From Pedobacter sp. (GTDB lineage Bacteria > Bacteroidota > Bacteroidia > Sphingobacteriales > Sphingobacteriaceae), in contig SEDG01000080.1 of assembly GCA_004295885.1 (NCBI GenBank), positions 1 to 13,090 on the forward strand: a stretch of 13,090 nucleotides of DNA, in the 5' to 3' direction. Both the position numbers and the translations under genes were made by a program. Position 1 is the stretch's first letter. Each line of letters begins with the position of its first letter. Shown here one piece after another: positions 6,871 through 13,090 of the stretch. The notes under the pieces were generated by a model. That model was not told the origin of the DNA. It was given only the letters and a program-made list of their open reading frames with translations, and did not search any database.

Positions 6871-6878
6871 TATTTTTG
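6871..6878 (+). promoter_or_regulatory. candidate -7 element of the rmuC promoter
   Basis: TATTTTTG fits the Bacteroidota TAnnTTTG -7 consensus and would start transcription about 10 bases before the rmuC ATG. The upstream partner is weak: TTGG at 6852-6855 sits closer than the usual spacing of about 19 bases. Confidence 0.4.
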
Positions 6879-6895
6879 ATAAAAATATTAGCAAA

Positions 6896-8158
6896 ATGGA
6901 AATCGCTGTTGTTGTACTTTTAGTTATTGTTGTATTGTTAATTATTGCTGTATTAATGCGTAAACCCGTAACAAATAAGGAAACCATCAACTATTTAAAG
7001 GAAGAAAAACTTAAACTAGAAGATGAGTTAAATGATCTGCGTGAGCGTTTTACCGCAGAGCGAAGCAATCTGATAAAGGCCGAAGCTCTGGTAAATTCAC
7101 ATCGTGATAAACTGGCCGAACAGCAGAAAAACCTGGAAGATTTACAGCAGAAATTTACCTTAGAATTTTCACTAATTGCCAATAAAATATTAGAGGAAAA
7201 GACCGCAAAATTTACTGCGCAAAATCAAACTAATTTAGATTCTATTTTAAACCCGTTAAAGGCTAACATCAAATCTTTTGAAGAAAAAGTAGATAAAGTT
7301 TATCAAACAGAAGCGGCGGAGCGAAGTCAATTGAAAGGTGTGATTTTTCAATTGATGGACCAAAGCAAACAAATCCAAGCTGATGCAAATAACTTAACAA
7401 AGGCACTAAAAGGGGATAGTAAAAAGCAGGGAAATTGGGGTGAAGTTATTTTAGAAAGAGTTTTGGAACGTTCTGGATTGGTAAAGGACAAAGAATACAG
7501 AATTCAAGCGAGTATAACCAGCGAAGGCGCCCGTTTTCAGCCTGACGTGATAGTTGACCTGCCTGATGAAAAACATTTGATTGTAGACGCTAAAATTAGT
7601 TTAGTTGCTTATGAAAGAATGATGACTGCAGAAACTGATGAAGAGAAGCTACTGAATTTGAAGCAACACTTAATTTCTGTTAAATCTCATATTGATGGAT
7701 TAGCTGGTAAAAATTATCAAAATCTATATCAAATTAATTCACCAGATTTTGTACTACTTTTTATGCCTATAGAATCATCTTTTAGTGTAACCGTTCAAGC
7801 GGATAACGAATTATTTAATTATGCTTGGGATAGAAAGGTAGTTATCGTAAGTCCGACTACCTTATTAGCCACTTTACGCACCATTGCTAGCATTTGGAAA
7901 GTAGACAGACAAAATAAAAACGTATTTGAAATTGCTGAAGAAGCAGGTGCTTTATATGATAAGTTTGTCGGCTTTTTAGAAGATATGGACAAGATTGGAA
8001 AACATATTGATTTGACGCAAAAAGCTCACGATGATGCCTTTAAAAAACTGCAATATGGCAATGGAAATCTAATTGGTAAAGTAGAAAAGATTAAAAAACT
8101 AGGAGCAAAGACAAAGTCTAATAAACAGATAGATAGTAAGTTTTTGGAGGAAGAATAA
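6896..8158 (+). CDS. rmuC: DNA recombination protein RmuC
   Basis: RmuC-family proteins have a nuclease-like core and were linked genetically to limiting recombination at short inverted repeats; the activity itself is not well defined. The 420 residues begin with one membrane helix (about 3-21), continue with a coiled coil rich in Glu, Lys and Leu (about 28-135), then the RmuC domain. Its hallmarks are Gln-Gly-Asn-Trp-Gly-Glu at 178-183 and Pro-Asp-Val-Ile-Val-Asp-Leu-Pro at 216-223 followed by Leu-Ile-Val-Asp-Ala-Lys-Ile-Ser at 228-235, the restriction-endonuclease-like Asp...Asp-x-Lys pattern. A late Asp-Phe-Val-Leu-Leu-Phe-Met-Pro-Ile-Glu segment is also typical. The length is normal and the gene is complete. 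It is a single gene with its own upstream region, divergent from purU and convergent with the serine protease gene. The ATG follows directly after an A/T-rich leader with no Shine-Dalgarno sequence. Confidence 0.93.
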   Translation: MEIAVVVLLVIVVLLIIAVLMRKPVTNKETINYLKEEKLKLEDELNDLRERFTAERSNLIKAEALVNSHRDKLAEQQKNLEDLQQKFTLEFSLIANKILEEKTAKFTAQNQTNLDSILNPLKANIKSFEEKVDKVYQTEAAERSQLKGVIFQLMDQSKQIQADANNLTKALKGDSKKQGNWGEVILERVLERSGLVKDKEYRIQASITSEGARFQPDVIVDLPDEKHLIVDAKISLVAYERMMTAETDEEKLLNLKQHLISVKSHIDGLAGKNYQNLYQINSPDFVLLFMPIESSFSVTVQADNELFNYAWDRKVVIVSPTTLLATLRTIASIWKVDRQNKNVFEIAEEAGALYDKFVGFLEDMDKIGKHIDLTQKAHDDAFKKLQYGNGNLIGKVEKIKKLGAKTKSNKQIDSKFLEEE

Positions 8159-8176
8159 GGACTAATAGAGTTCGTC

Positions 8177-8197
8177 ATGCTCAGCTTGACTGGGCAT
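8177..8197. repeat. REP-like hairpin between rmuC and the serine protease gene
   Basis: ATGCTCAG (8177-8184) and CTGGGCAT (8190-8197) form an 8-bp stem with one G-T wobble and a 5-base loop. It stands in a GC-richer island in the 86-base gap between two convergent stops. The flanking sequence (TTCGTCATGCTCAGCTTGAC) resembles short palindromes I recall as dispersed in Bacteroidota genomes, but only one copy lies here. It could also serve as a terminator; a T run follows at about 8221-8226. Confidence 0.5.
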
Positions 8198-8244
8198 CGT
8201 AATGCGAAATACAAACTATGCTTTTTAATTAAATTTTATCTTAC

Positions 8245-8970
8245 TTATCTCCCAATAATCGATTTTAATTCTGTAAGATAAAAAGGAGAAAAAAACTTTT
8301 TCTTAGTATCTGGGTCAGTAGTTGAGCCAGATACAATTCCTACAACTTTTCCATTTTCATCTACCACGGGTGCTCCGCTTAAACCACCAAATAACTCTGG
8401 AACAATAACATCTTTTAATAAAATACGATTCCCAAAAATTTTATAAAATTCAAACTCATAAACCCTTTGTTCGCCACTTTCCATTTTTCTCGTCCAACCC
8501 ACAGCATATAGTTTTTCTCCCGCTACAAGTGCAGTCGTTCTAATTTCTAATGGTTTAACCTTTGAATGATTTTCCTTGATAGAAAAAACTAATACGTCAT
8601 TAATATAAGTCGATTTATCTACTAATAATTCGTTCTTATTTTCATTTAACAATTTATCAGTAATTATCAATTCATTATTTTTTGTTAAAGGATATAAACT
8701 CCAAGATTTGATGCTATTTTCGAGAGAAACAGCTTTCATATTATCCGATTTAATAACATTTAGCAAATGTTTTGCTGTAATAGCTAGTGTATCTTTTCCG
8801 TATTTTAAGAGAAATCCACAACTAAATTTGGGCTGGTCAAACTTAGAATCAAAAAAGGTTATACCATTAACTAAAGTTATCTCATCGAACTTTTTTGAGG
8901 ATATTTTTTCTTGTGCAAAAGAATTTAAGGTAAGTGATATTAGAAAAACAAGTAGGGTAGTTGATTTCAT
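8245..8970 (-). CDS. secreted trypsin-like serine protease
   Basis: A 241-residue protein with a clear signal peptide: Lys at position 2, a hydrophobic core to about residue 18, and a likely cut after Ala-Gln at 19-20. The mature part has a chymotrypsin-fold triad: His68 in Ala-Ile-Thr-Ala-Lys-His, Asp125 in Ile-Asn-Asp-Val-Leu-Val-Phe, and Ser198 in Gly-Gly-Leu-Ser-Gly-Ala-Pro-Val. The sequence Val-Val-Asp-Glu-Asn-Gly-Lys-Val-Val-Gly-Ile-Val after the serine is typical of HtrA-like and other trypsin-type bacterial proteases. There is no PDZ domain. It is probably periplasmic; the substrate is unknown. The ATG is 21 bases after the stop of the membrane protein gene in the same direction, and thiL lies before that, suggesting one transcript. 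The gene is more AT-rich than thiL. The protease fold is confident, the exact family less so. Confidence 0.8.
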   Translation of the reverse strand: MKSTTLLVFLISLTLNSFAQEKISSKKFDEITLVNGITFFDSKFDQPKFSCGFLLKYGKDTLAITAKHLLNVIKSDNMKAVSLENSIKSWSLYPLTKNNELIITDKLLNENKNELLVDKSTYINDVLVFSIKENHSKVKPLEIRTTALVAGEKLYAVGWTRKMESGEQRVYEFEFYKIFGNRILLKDVIVPELFGGLSGAPVVDENGKVVGIVSGSTTDPDTKKKFFSPFYLTELKSIIGR

Positions 8971-8991
8971 TAGTTCAATATTGCAAAATAG

Positions 8992-9528
8992 TTATTCCTT
9001 TCTCGAATTTAATAATTCTTCAACTGCCAATCTAGCCTCTAGTACATACCCTATATCGGCTTTGTACATTTCTAATTCCTCTCTGCTTCTATTTGCAAAT
9101 TTGTTTTTAAATTCTTCAATCTTCTCTAAATCAGGTGGAATATTATCTTGAACGCTTTTTTTTGATTTTACTATTTTATTAAAATTGATAAATAGATAGA
9201 CTAAAGCTAATATGAATGAAAATAGTTCAAAAGATAAAATAAAAGTTAACCTATAAGCATCAGGTGTATAATTTAATACACCAAAACATCCAAGGATTAT
9301 TGTAAAAATTATACCTATTTTGAAATAATTTCTAGCAAAAAAATACACTAAAATATTGCAAACTGAAATACTTAAAGCTAAAATATGAGCTAATGTTAAA
9401 GGACGTCTACTTAATTCTCCGTTGTATTCAAAAGTATTAAATGATACATAAAGCAATGTAAAAATTGATAGACATCCCAATAAAAGTATGGGTATTAAAT
9501 TCTTATACTTTTTTATTAACTCAATCAT
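8992..9528 (-). CDS. four-helix membrane protein of unknown function with a charged C-terminal tail
   Basis: I do not recognise a named family. The 178 residues contain four hydrophobic segments at about 11-30, 45-64, 68-86 and 95-115, then a cytosolic or periplasmic tail of about 60 charged residues. The tail reads Glu-Phe-Lys-Asn-Lys-Phe-Ala-Asn-Arg-Ser-Arg-Glu-Glu-Leu near 139-152 and ends with Tyr-Val-Leu-Glu-Ala-Arg-Leu-Ala-Val-Glu-Glu-Leu-Leu near 161-173. That pattern (a Ser-x-x-Glu-Leu followed by Tyr-x-x-x-Ala-x-x-Ala-x-x-x-Leu) recurs at the end of many small Bacteroidota membrane proteins that I know only as hypothetical. The start lies 6 bases after the thiL stop, so it is very likely cotranscribed with thiL and with the serine protease gene 21 bases downstream. 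Highly AT-rich. Confidence 0.7.
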   Translation of the reverse strand: MIELIKKYKNLIPILLLGCLSIFTLLYVSFNTFEYNGELSRRPLTLAHILALSISVCNILVYFFARNYFKIGIIFTIILGCFGVLNYTPDAYRLTFILSFELFSFILALVYLFINFNKIVKSKKSVQDNIPPDLEKIEEFKNKFANRSREELEMYKADIGYVLEARLAVEELLNSRKE

Positions 9529-9534
9529 TAGCCT

Positions 9535-10572
9535 TTACCCCTTAAAAGCATTCCAACCTTGCGCCTTAATCTTATGCGAAACATTAGATTTAGAAATCAT
9601 ATTACATCCCGAATTTTTATCCGTAATATGACCAATGATACTGATATCAACATCATTTTTCAGCTTTGTATAATCACTTTGTTTAATGGTAAATAATAAC
9701 TCATAATCTTCACCACCATTTAATGCACAAACCGTTGGATCTAAACCCAATTCACGAGCTGTTTCATAAGTCATTGGGTCGATAGGAATTTTTTCCTCGT
9801 ACAAAGTACAACCTTTTTCAGATTGTGTACAAATGTGTAAAATTTCAGAAGCTAAACCATCAGAAACATCAATCATAGATGTTGGTTTTATCTTCATTTG
9901 AGCTAGTAAATCAACAATATCTCTTCTTCCTTCTGGTTTTAATTGACGCTCGATGATGTAATCTTTACCTTCTAAATCTGGTTGCAATTGTGGATTTTCT
10001 AAAAAGATCAATTTCTCTCTTTCTAGAATTTGTAAACCTACATAAGCTCCGCCTAAATCTCCAGAAACACATAATAAATCGCCTTCTTCAGCACCATTTC
10101 TATAGCAAATATCTTCCGCCGCTGCGTGACCAATGCTAGTTACAGAAATGACTAAACCTTGTTTACTTGAAGAGGTATCGCCACCAATTAAATCTATGTT
10201 AAATTTATTACAAGCTAACTCAATTCCTTTGTAAATTTCTTCTACAGCTTCTAAAGGGAACTTACTCGAAATACCGATTGAAACTGTAATTTGAGTAGCA
10301 ATTCCATTCATGGCGTAAATATCACTCAAGTTAACTTGAACAGCTTTATAACCTAAATGCATTAAGGGCACATAAGCTAAATCGAAGTGAATTCCTTCTA
10401 ACAATAAGTCTGTAGATATTAACACTTGGTCTTTAAAACCCAATACTGCTGCATCATCACCAACACCTTTTACGCTGGTTTCATGTTGTATTTTAAAGTT
10501 GGTTGTTAAGTGTTTTATCAACCCAAATTCACCTAAATCTGATATCGCTGTGCGTTCTTTATTCTCAAACAT
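9535..10572 (-). CDS. thiL: thiamine-monophosphate kinase
   Basis: ThiL phosphorylates thiamine monophosphate with ATP to thiamine diphosphate, the last step of thiamine cofactor synthesis, in the cytoplasm. The 345 residues follow the PurM/ThiL fold: Gly-Val-Gly-Asp-Asp-Ala-Ala-Val-Leu at 36-44, Ser-Thr-Asp-Leu-Leu-Leu-Glu-Gly-Ile-His-Phe at 53-63, Asn-Leu-Ser-Asp at 81-84, Gly-Gly-Asp-Thr at 130-133, Asp-Val-Ser-Asp-Gly-Leu at 235-240 and Asn-Gly-Gly-Glu-Asp-Tyr-Glu at 285-291. These include the metal and nucleotide Asp residues. The end Gly-Trp-Asn-Ala-Phe fits the family. The length is normal and the gene is complete. It is followed 6 bases later by a membrane protein gene. It is separated from nadA upstream by 122 bases that hold repeat copy B, so read-through from nadA would have to cross two strong hairpins. 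Confidence 0.95.
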   Translation of the reverse strand: MFENKERTAISDLGEFGLIKHLTTNFKIQHETSVKGVGDDAAVLGFKDQVLISTDLLLEGIHFDLAYVPLMHLGYKAVQVNLSDIYAMNGIATQITVSIGISSKFPLEAVEEIYKGIELACNKFNIDLIGGDTSSSKQGLVISVTSIGHAAAEDICYRNGAEEGDLLCVSGDLGGAYVGLQILEREKLIFLENPQLQPDLEGKDYIIERQLKPEGRRDIVDLLAQMKIKPTSMIDVSDGLASEILHICTQSEKGCTLYEEKIPIDPMTYETARELGLDPTVCALNGGEDYELLFTIKQSDYTKLKNDVDISIIGHITDKNSGCNMISKSNVSHKIKAQGWNAFKG

Positions 10573-10594
10573 TCCTATTTTTTTAAAGTTTATT

Positions 10595-10692
10595 ACTTTG
10601 TCAATTTTTTAGATATGTTGCTATTAAATTGACAAAGTTTTATTATCAACTTTGACAAAGCATTTGCTTGATGCTTAAAGCTTTGTCAAAGT
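10595..10692 (-). repeat. paired-hairpin intergenic repeat, copy B
   Basis: Two perfect stem-loops. ACTTTGTCAATTT at 10595-10607 pairs with AAATTGACAAAGT at 10626-10638 (13 bp, 18-base loop with GTTGC). ACTTTGACAAAGC at 10649-10661 pairs with GCTTTGTCAAAGT at 10680-10692 (13 bp, 18-base loop with GCTTGATGC). Copy A shares the stem core TTTGACAAA, arm length, loop length, and both loop words in the same order. The element lies between the nadA stop (2 bases away) and thiL. Confidence 0.85.
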
Positions 10693-10694
10693 AA

Positions 10695-11693
10695 TTACAA
10701 TCCCAAACTTGCTGAAATTTCTAACATTCTTTCTATTGGTTTACGAGCTTCTACAATAATATTTTCAGGTACAGTAACCTCTGGTAAATCATTTTTTAAA
10801 CACAAATACAATTTCTCTAATGTGTTTCTTTTCATATACGGGCAGTCATTACAAGCACAACTATTGTTTGGCGGTGCTGGAATAAATGTTTTCGTTGGAC
10901 AAGCTTTTTCCATCTGGTGGATAATTCCACTTTCTGTTGCTACAATAAATTCTTCAGCAGGATTATTGATGGCATATTTTAACAAACCAGTAGTAGAACC
11001 AATATAATCGGCCATTGCCAAAACAGCTTCTTCACATTCTGGATGTGCAATAAACTTAGCATTCGGATGGCGTTCTTTCAGCTTGGTGATCTTCTCTCTA
11101 GAAAATATTTCGTGAACCATACAGGCACCATTCCACAACACTAAATCTCTTCCTGTTTTTTTAGCCACCCATGCACCTAAATTTTTATCAGGACCAAAAA
11201 TAATCTTCTGTTCTTTTGGTAAACTTTCCACAATTTGTACCGCATTTGTTGATGTACAAACAATATCACTTAAAGCCTTTAATTCAGCTGTACAATTCAC
11301 ATAAGTAATCACCAAATGGTCTGGATATTTTTCCTTAAACTTTTTAAACAGGTGAGGTGGACAACTATCAGCCAAGGAACATCCAGCTTTTAAATCAGGT
11401 AGTAAAACTGTTTTTTCTGGTGATAAAATCTTAGCAGTTTCTGCCATAAAATGCACTCCAGCAAAAACAATAATATCCGCATCGGTTTTAGCAGCTTCTT
11501 GAGATAAGCCTAAACTGTCTCCAATATAATCAGCAATATCTTGTATATCAGGCTCTTGATAATAGTGAGCCAATATCACTGCATTTTTCTCTTTCTTTAA
11601 TTTTTCAATTTCATCAAATAAATCTAGGGTAGGGTCAATGGCTTCATCGACAAAACCTTTTTTATTTAATTCTTCTAAAACATCAATCATCAT
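10695..11693 (-). CDS. nadA: quinolinate synthase (4Fe-4S)
   Basis: NadA condenses iminoaspartate from NadB with dihydroxyacetone phosphate to give quinolinate, the second step of de novo NAD synthesis, in the cytoplasm. The 332 residues include His-Tyr-Tyr-Gln at 43-46, Gly-Asp-Ser-Leu at 58-61, Gly-Val-His-Phe-Met-Ala-Glu-Thr-Ala-Lys at 79-88, and the three cluster cysteines expected of the family: Cys105 (Ala-Gly-Cys-Ser-Leu-Ala-Asp), Cys191 (Asn-Gly-Ala-Cys-Met-Val-His-Glu) and Cys284 (Cys-Asn-Asp-Cys-Pro-Tyr-Met, with nearby Cys279 and Cys281). His-Pro-Glu-Cys at 217-220 and Thr-Glu-Ser-Gly at 253-256 are also as expected. The length is normal. Two adjacent ATGs (11693 and 11690) could start it. 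It is transcribed divergently from nadB, which makes its substrate. Repeat copy B begins 2 bases after its stop. Confidence 0.96.
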   Translation of the reverse strand: MMIDVLEELNKKGFVDEAIDPTLDLFDEIEKLKKEKNAVILAHYYQEPDIQDIADYIGDSLGLSQEAAKTDADIIVFAGVHFMAETAKILSPEKTVLLPDLKAGCSLADSCPPHLFKKFKEKYPDHLVITYVNCTAELKALSDIVCTSTNAVQIVESLPKEQKIIFGPDKNLGAWVAKKTGRDLVLWNGACMVHEIFSREKITKLKERHPNAKFIAHPECEEAVLAMADYIGSTTGLLKYAINNPAEEFIVATESGIIHQMEKACPTKTFIPAPPNNSCACNDCPYMKRNTLEKLYLCLKNDLPEVTVPENIIVEARKPIERMLEISASLGL

Positions 11694-11720
11694 TTTCTTT
11701 TTAGTGGCATCTAACTTTTG

Positions 11721-11728
11721 TAAAGATA
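11721..11728 (-). promoter_or_regulatory. candidate -7 element of the nadA promoter
   Basis: On the minus strand this reads TATCTTTA, one base from TAnnTTTG, about 28 bases before the nadA ATG. A possible upstream ATTG (plus-strand CAAT, 11745-11748) is 16 bases away, shorter than usual. Between them lies the palindrome at 11731-11742, a position where a bound repressor would block polymerase. Confidence 0.3.
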
Positions 11729-11730
11729 CC

Positions 11731-11742
11731 GTGTTTCAACAC
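11731..11742. promoter_or_regulatory. short palindrome before nadA, possible operator
   Basis: GTGTTTCAACAC has perfect 5-bp arms (GTGTT/AACAC) around two bases. Its core resembles the two TGTT/AACA palindromes in front of nadB. The role is inferred from position only. Confidence 0.35.
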
Positions 11743-11796
11743 TACAATAGATTCTAATTATTTTATATAAAGAAGAATCTTATTACTTATTAAGGT

Positions 11797-11860
11797 GTTG
11801 GTACTGTGAGTAAGTTCTTAATTTAAATTCTGTGAAATGACTTATCACATACTTACCAAC
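11797..11860. repeat. long imperfect inverted repeat in the nadA-nadB gap
   Basis: GTTGGTA (11797-11803) pairs with TACCAAC (11854-11860), TGTGA (11805-11809) with TCACA (11845-11849), and TAAGT (11811-11815) with ACTTA (11840-11844), with small bulges and a 24-base loop that itself contains AATTTAAATT. Some 17 bp pair in all, which is more than I would expect by chance here. It is too long and bulged for a simple operator and lacks a T tract. Confidence 0.5.
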
Positions 11861-12009
11861 AATTAACATTCATTTTTATTACAAACTTATGCTGATTTAC
11901 AACGTTATACTAATTCACTAAAAAACTTATCAATACCTAAATGTGTATTGTTAGTTGTGGTGTAAAAAGTTAATAAACTATGCAAAGTTGCTTAAAAATA
12001 ATGTAAAAG

Positions 12010-12042
12010 ATTGTGTCAAATTACCTTTTTACCTTAGCTTTA
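12010..12042 (+). promoter_or_regulatory. candidate nadB promoter
   Basis: ATTG at 12010-12013 and TAGCTTTA at 12035-12042 resemble the Bacteroidota -33 (TTTG) and -7 (TAnnTTTG) elements, 21 bases apart. Transcription would start near 12049, giving a leader of about 84 bases that contains the two TGTT/AACA palindromes. Confidence 0.35.
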
Positions 12043-12080
12043 AACATTCAAAAATAGTTGTTCGTTTTATTTAGACATTC

Positions 12081-12109
12081 TGTTAACACTATTTAAGATG
12101 TTCTTAACA
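12081..12109. promoter_or_regulatory. pair of TGTT/AACA palindromes before nadB, possible operator
   Basis: TGTTAACA at 12081-12088 and TGTTCTTAACA at 12099-12109 are perfect palindromes with 0- and 3-base spacers, their starts 18 bases apart, within 55 bases of the nadB ATG and just downstream of the candidate promoter. Similar to the palindrome before nadA. A shared NAD-responsive regulator is a guess. Confidence 0.35.
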
Positions 12110-12132
12110 AGTTTGTGATTTACGTTAATTTA

Positions 12133-13090
12133 ATGAGGAAAGTCGATTTTTTAGTCATAGGTTCTGGTATTGCAGGTTTAAGTTTTGCTTTAAAGGCTGC
12201 TAAGCACGGAAAAGTGTTAATTGTTACCAAATCCAACGAAGACGAATCAAATACAAAATATGCACAAGGTGGAGTTGCTGTTGTGGTAGACAAGTCTGAT
12301 TCTTTCGAGAAACATATAGAAGATACCTTAATCGCTGGCGATGGATTATGTGATGAAAAAATTGTGGAAATCGTAGTAAAAGAAGGGCCCGAAAGAATAC
12401 AAGAGATTATAGACTACGGGATTAACTTTGATAAGAACACTGCAGGAGTTTTCGATTTAGCTAAGGAAGGTGGTCATTCTGAACATCGAGTTTTGCATTA
12501 TAAAGACATTACTGGATACGAAATTGAGCGTATTTTATTAGAGCAGATTCATCAAAACGAGAACATAGAGATATTAACACATTACTTTTGCTTGGAGTTA
12601 ATTACCCAACATCACCTTGGCGAACATGTTGATAAGAGTAGTGAAGATATCAACTGTTATGGTATATATGCCTTTAACACAGAGCTTAACGATGTGGAGA
12701 AAATCTTGGCAAGCGTTACAGTTATGGCAAGTGGCGGTGCTGGTCACGTCTATTCTAACACTACAAATCCGGTTATTGCCACAGGCGATGGAATGGCAAT
12801 GGTGTATAGAGCGAAAGGAAAAATAAGGAATATGGAGTTTATTCAGTTCCATCCAACAGCTTTATATAACCCTGGAGAGTACCCTTCTTTTTTAATTTCT
12901 GAAGCTGTTAGAGGTTTTGGAGGTGTGTTAAGAAGGAGGAATGGTGAAGAATTTATGTATGAATATGATGAGCGTGGGTCTTTAGCACCTCGTGATATTG
13001 TAGCTCGTGCTGTGGATAACGAGATGAAAAAATCAGGAGATGACTTTGTTTATTTGGATATCACGATGAGAAAAAAGGCAGATATTTTAA
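12133..13090 (+). CDS. nadB: L-aspartate oxidase, N-terminal part (runs off the window)
   Basis: NadB is an FAD enzyme that oxidises L-aspartate to iminoaspartate, the substrate of NadA, with oxygen or fumarate as acceptor. From ATG 12133, 319 codons stay open to the window end. The FAD site Gly-Ser-Gly-Ile-Ala-Gly is at residues 10-15. Family segments follow in order: Thr-Lys-Tyr-Ala-Gln-Gly-Gly-Val-Ala, Gly-Gly-His-Ser-Glu-His-Arg-Val, Asp-Ile-Thr-Gly-Tyr-Glu-Ile-Glu, Ala-Ser-Gly-Gly-Ala-Gly-His-Val-Tyr, Phe-Ile-Gln-Phe-His-Pro-Thr-Ala-Leu with the active-site His, Ser-Glu-Ala-Val-Arg-Gly-Phe-Gly-Gly, and Leu-Ala-Pro-Arg-Asp-Ile-Val-Ala-Arg with the catalytic Arg. The remaining part, with the second substrate Arg and the C-terminal helical domain, lies beyond the edge. 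This start places the Rossmann motif at the very front as in the family. It is divergent from nadA. Confidence 0.95.
   Translation, partial: MRKVDFLVIGSGIAGLSFALKAAKHGKVLIVTKSNEDESNTKYAQGGVAVVVDKSDSFEKHIEDTLIAGDGLCDEKIVEIVVKEGPERIQEIIDYGINFDKNTAGVFDLAKEGGHSEHRVLHYKDITGYEIERILLEQIHQNENIEILTHYFCLELITQHHLGEHVDKSSEDINCYGIYAFNTELNDVEKILASVTVMASGGAGHVYSNTTNPVIATGDGMAMVYRAKGKIRNMEFIQFHPTALYNPGEYPSFLISEAVRGFGGVLRRRNGEEFMYEYDERGSLAPRDIVARAVDNEMKKSGDDFVYLDITMRKKADIL

Larger units (their letters stand above)
11694..12132. other. 439-base nadA-nadB intergenic region
   Basis: No credible gene is present: the longest ATG frames I found are about a dozen codons (for example at 11889). It is strongly AT-rich and must hold the divergent promoters of nadA and nadB. 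It contains three short TGTT/AACA palindromes and one long imperfect inverted repeat, listed separately. At 439 bases it is much longer than the other gaps here (6-128 bases), so an unannotated small RNA or an upstream leader is possible. Confidence 0.6.

Noticed and set aside
8708..9151. Plus-strand frame of 147 codons across the protease and membrane-protein genes
   Set aside because: It is antisense to two well-supported genes, is rich in Ser, Phe and Asn as shadow frames are, and has no recognisable motif.
11840..11849. ACTTATCACA as a DnaA box marking a replication origin
   Set aside because: It lacks one base of the TTATCCACA consensus, no cluster of boxes is present, and the bases are explained by the inverted repeat.
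12598..12852. Open frames on both strands inside the nadB coding region
   Set aside because: Both lie inside the nadB reading frame, which shows the full set of aspartate oxidase motifs.

Overview
The window looks like a chromosomal segment of a Bacteroidota bacterium, most likely a Pedobacter-type member of the Sphingobacteriaceae. This rests on the low GC content, almost no Shine-Dalgarno sites, A/T-rich leaders with TAnnTTTG-like -7 elements, and the style of the proteins. It is an inference from sequence features, not a database match.

Layout. 1-162: 3' end of apaG. 269-850 (minus): a GT51 peptidoglycan glycosyltransferase (MtgA type) that has lost its N-terminal membrane anchor. About 1012-4129 (plus): a very AT-rich, membrane-heavy three-gene run: a small two-helix membrane protein, an O-antigen ligase/polymerase-like protein with C-terminal TPRs, and a type I signal peptidase. 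A bidirectional terminator hairpin follows (4154-4181). 4204-4911 (minus): a YugP-type membrane zinc metallopeptidase. 4892-5848 (plus): an FAD-dependent oxidoreductase without its FAD-binding N-terminus, its remnant overlapping the start of the protease. 5977-6816 (minus): purU. 6896-8158 (plus): rmuC. 8245-10572 (minus): thiL followed in the same direction by a four-helix membrane protein and a secreted trypsin-like protease. 10695-11693 (minus): nadA. 12133-end (plus): nadB, divergent from nadA across a 439-base intergenic region and cut by the window edge.

How the genes work together. NadB and NadA carry out consecutive steps, aspartate to iminoaspartate to quinolinate, of de novo NAD synthesis, and their divergent arrangement suggests shared control. 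ThiL makes thiamine diphosphate. PurU balances formyl-tetrahydrofolate. MtgA, the ligase-like protein, the signal peptidase and the YugP protease all act in the envelope.

Most interesting signals. (1) A roughly 100-base paired-hairpin repeat occurs twice (5868-5967 and 10595-10692), each time directly after the stop codon of a minus-strand metabolic gene and in the same orientation. (2) A deletion scar near 4892-4897 appears to have removed the front of the oxidoreductase and given the zinc protease a new start codon. (3) A Wzy-like ligase is paired with its own signal peptidase. (4) The nadA-nadB intergenic region carries short TGTT/AACA palindromes and a longer imperfect inverted repeat.
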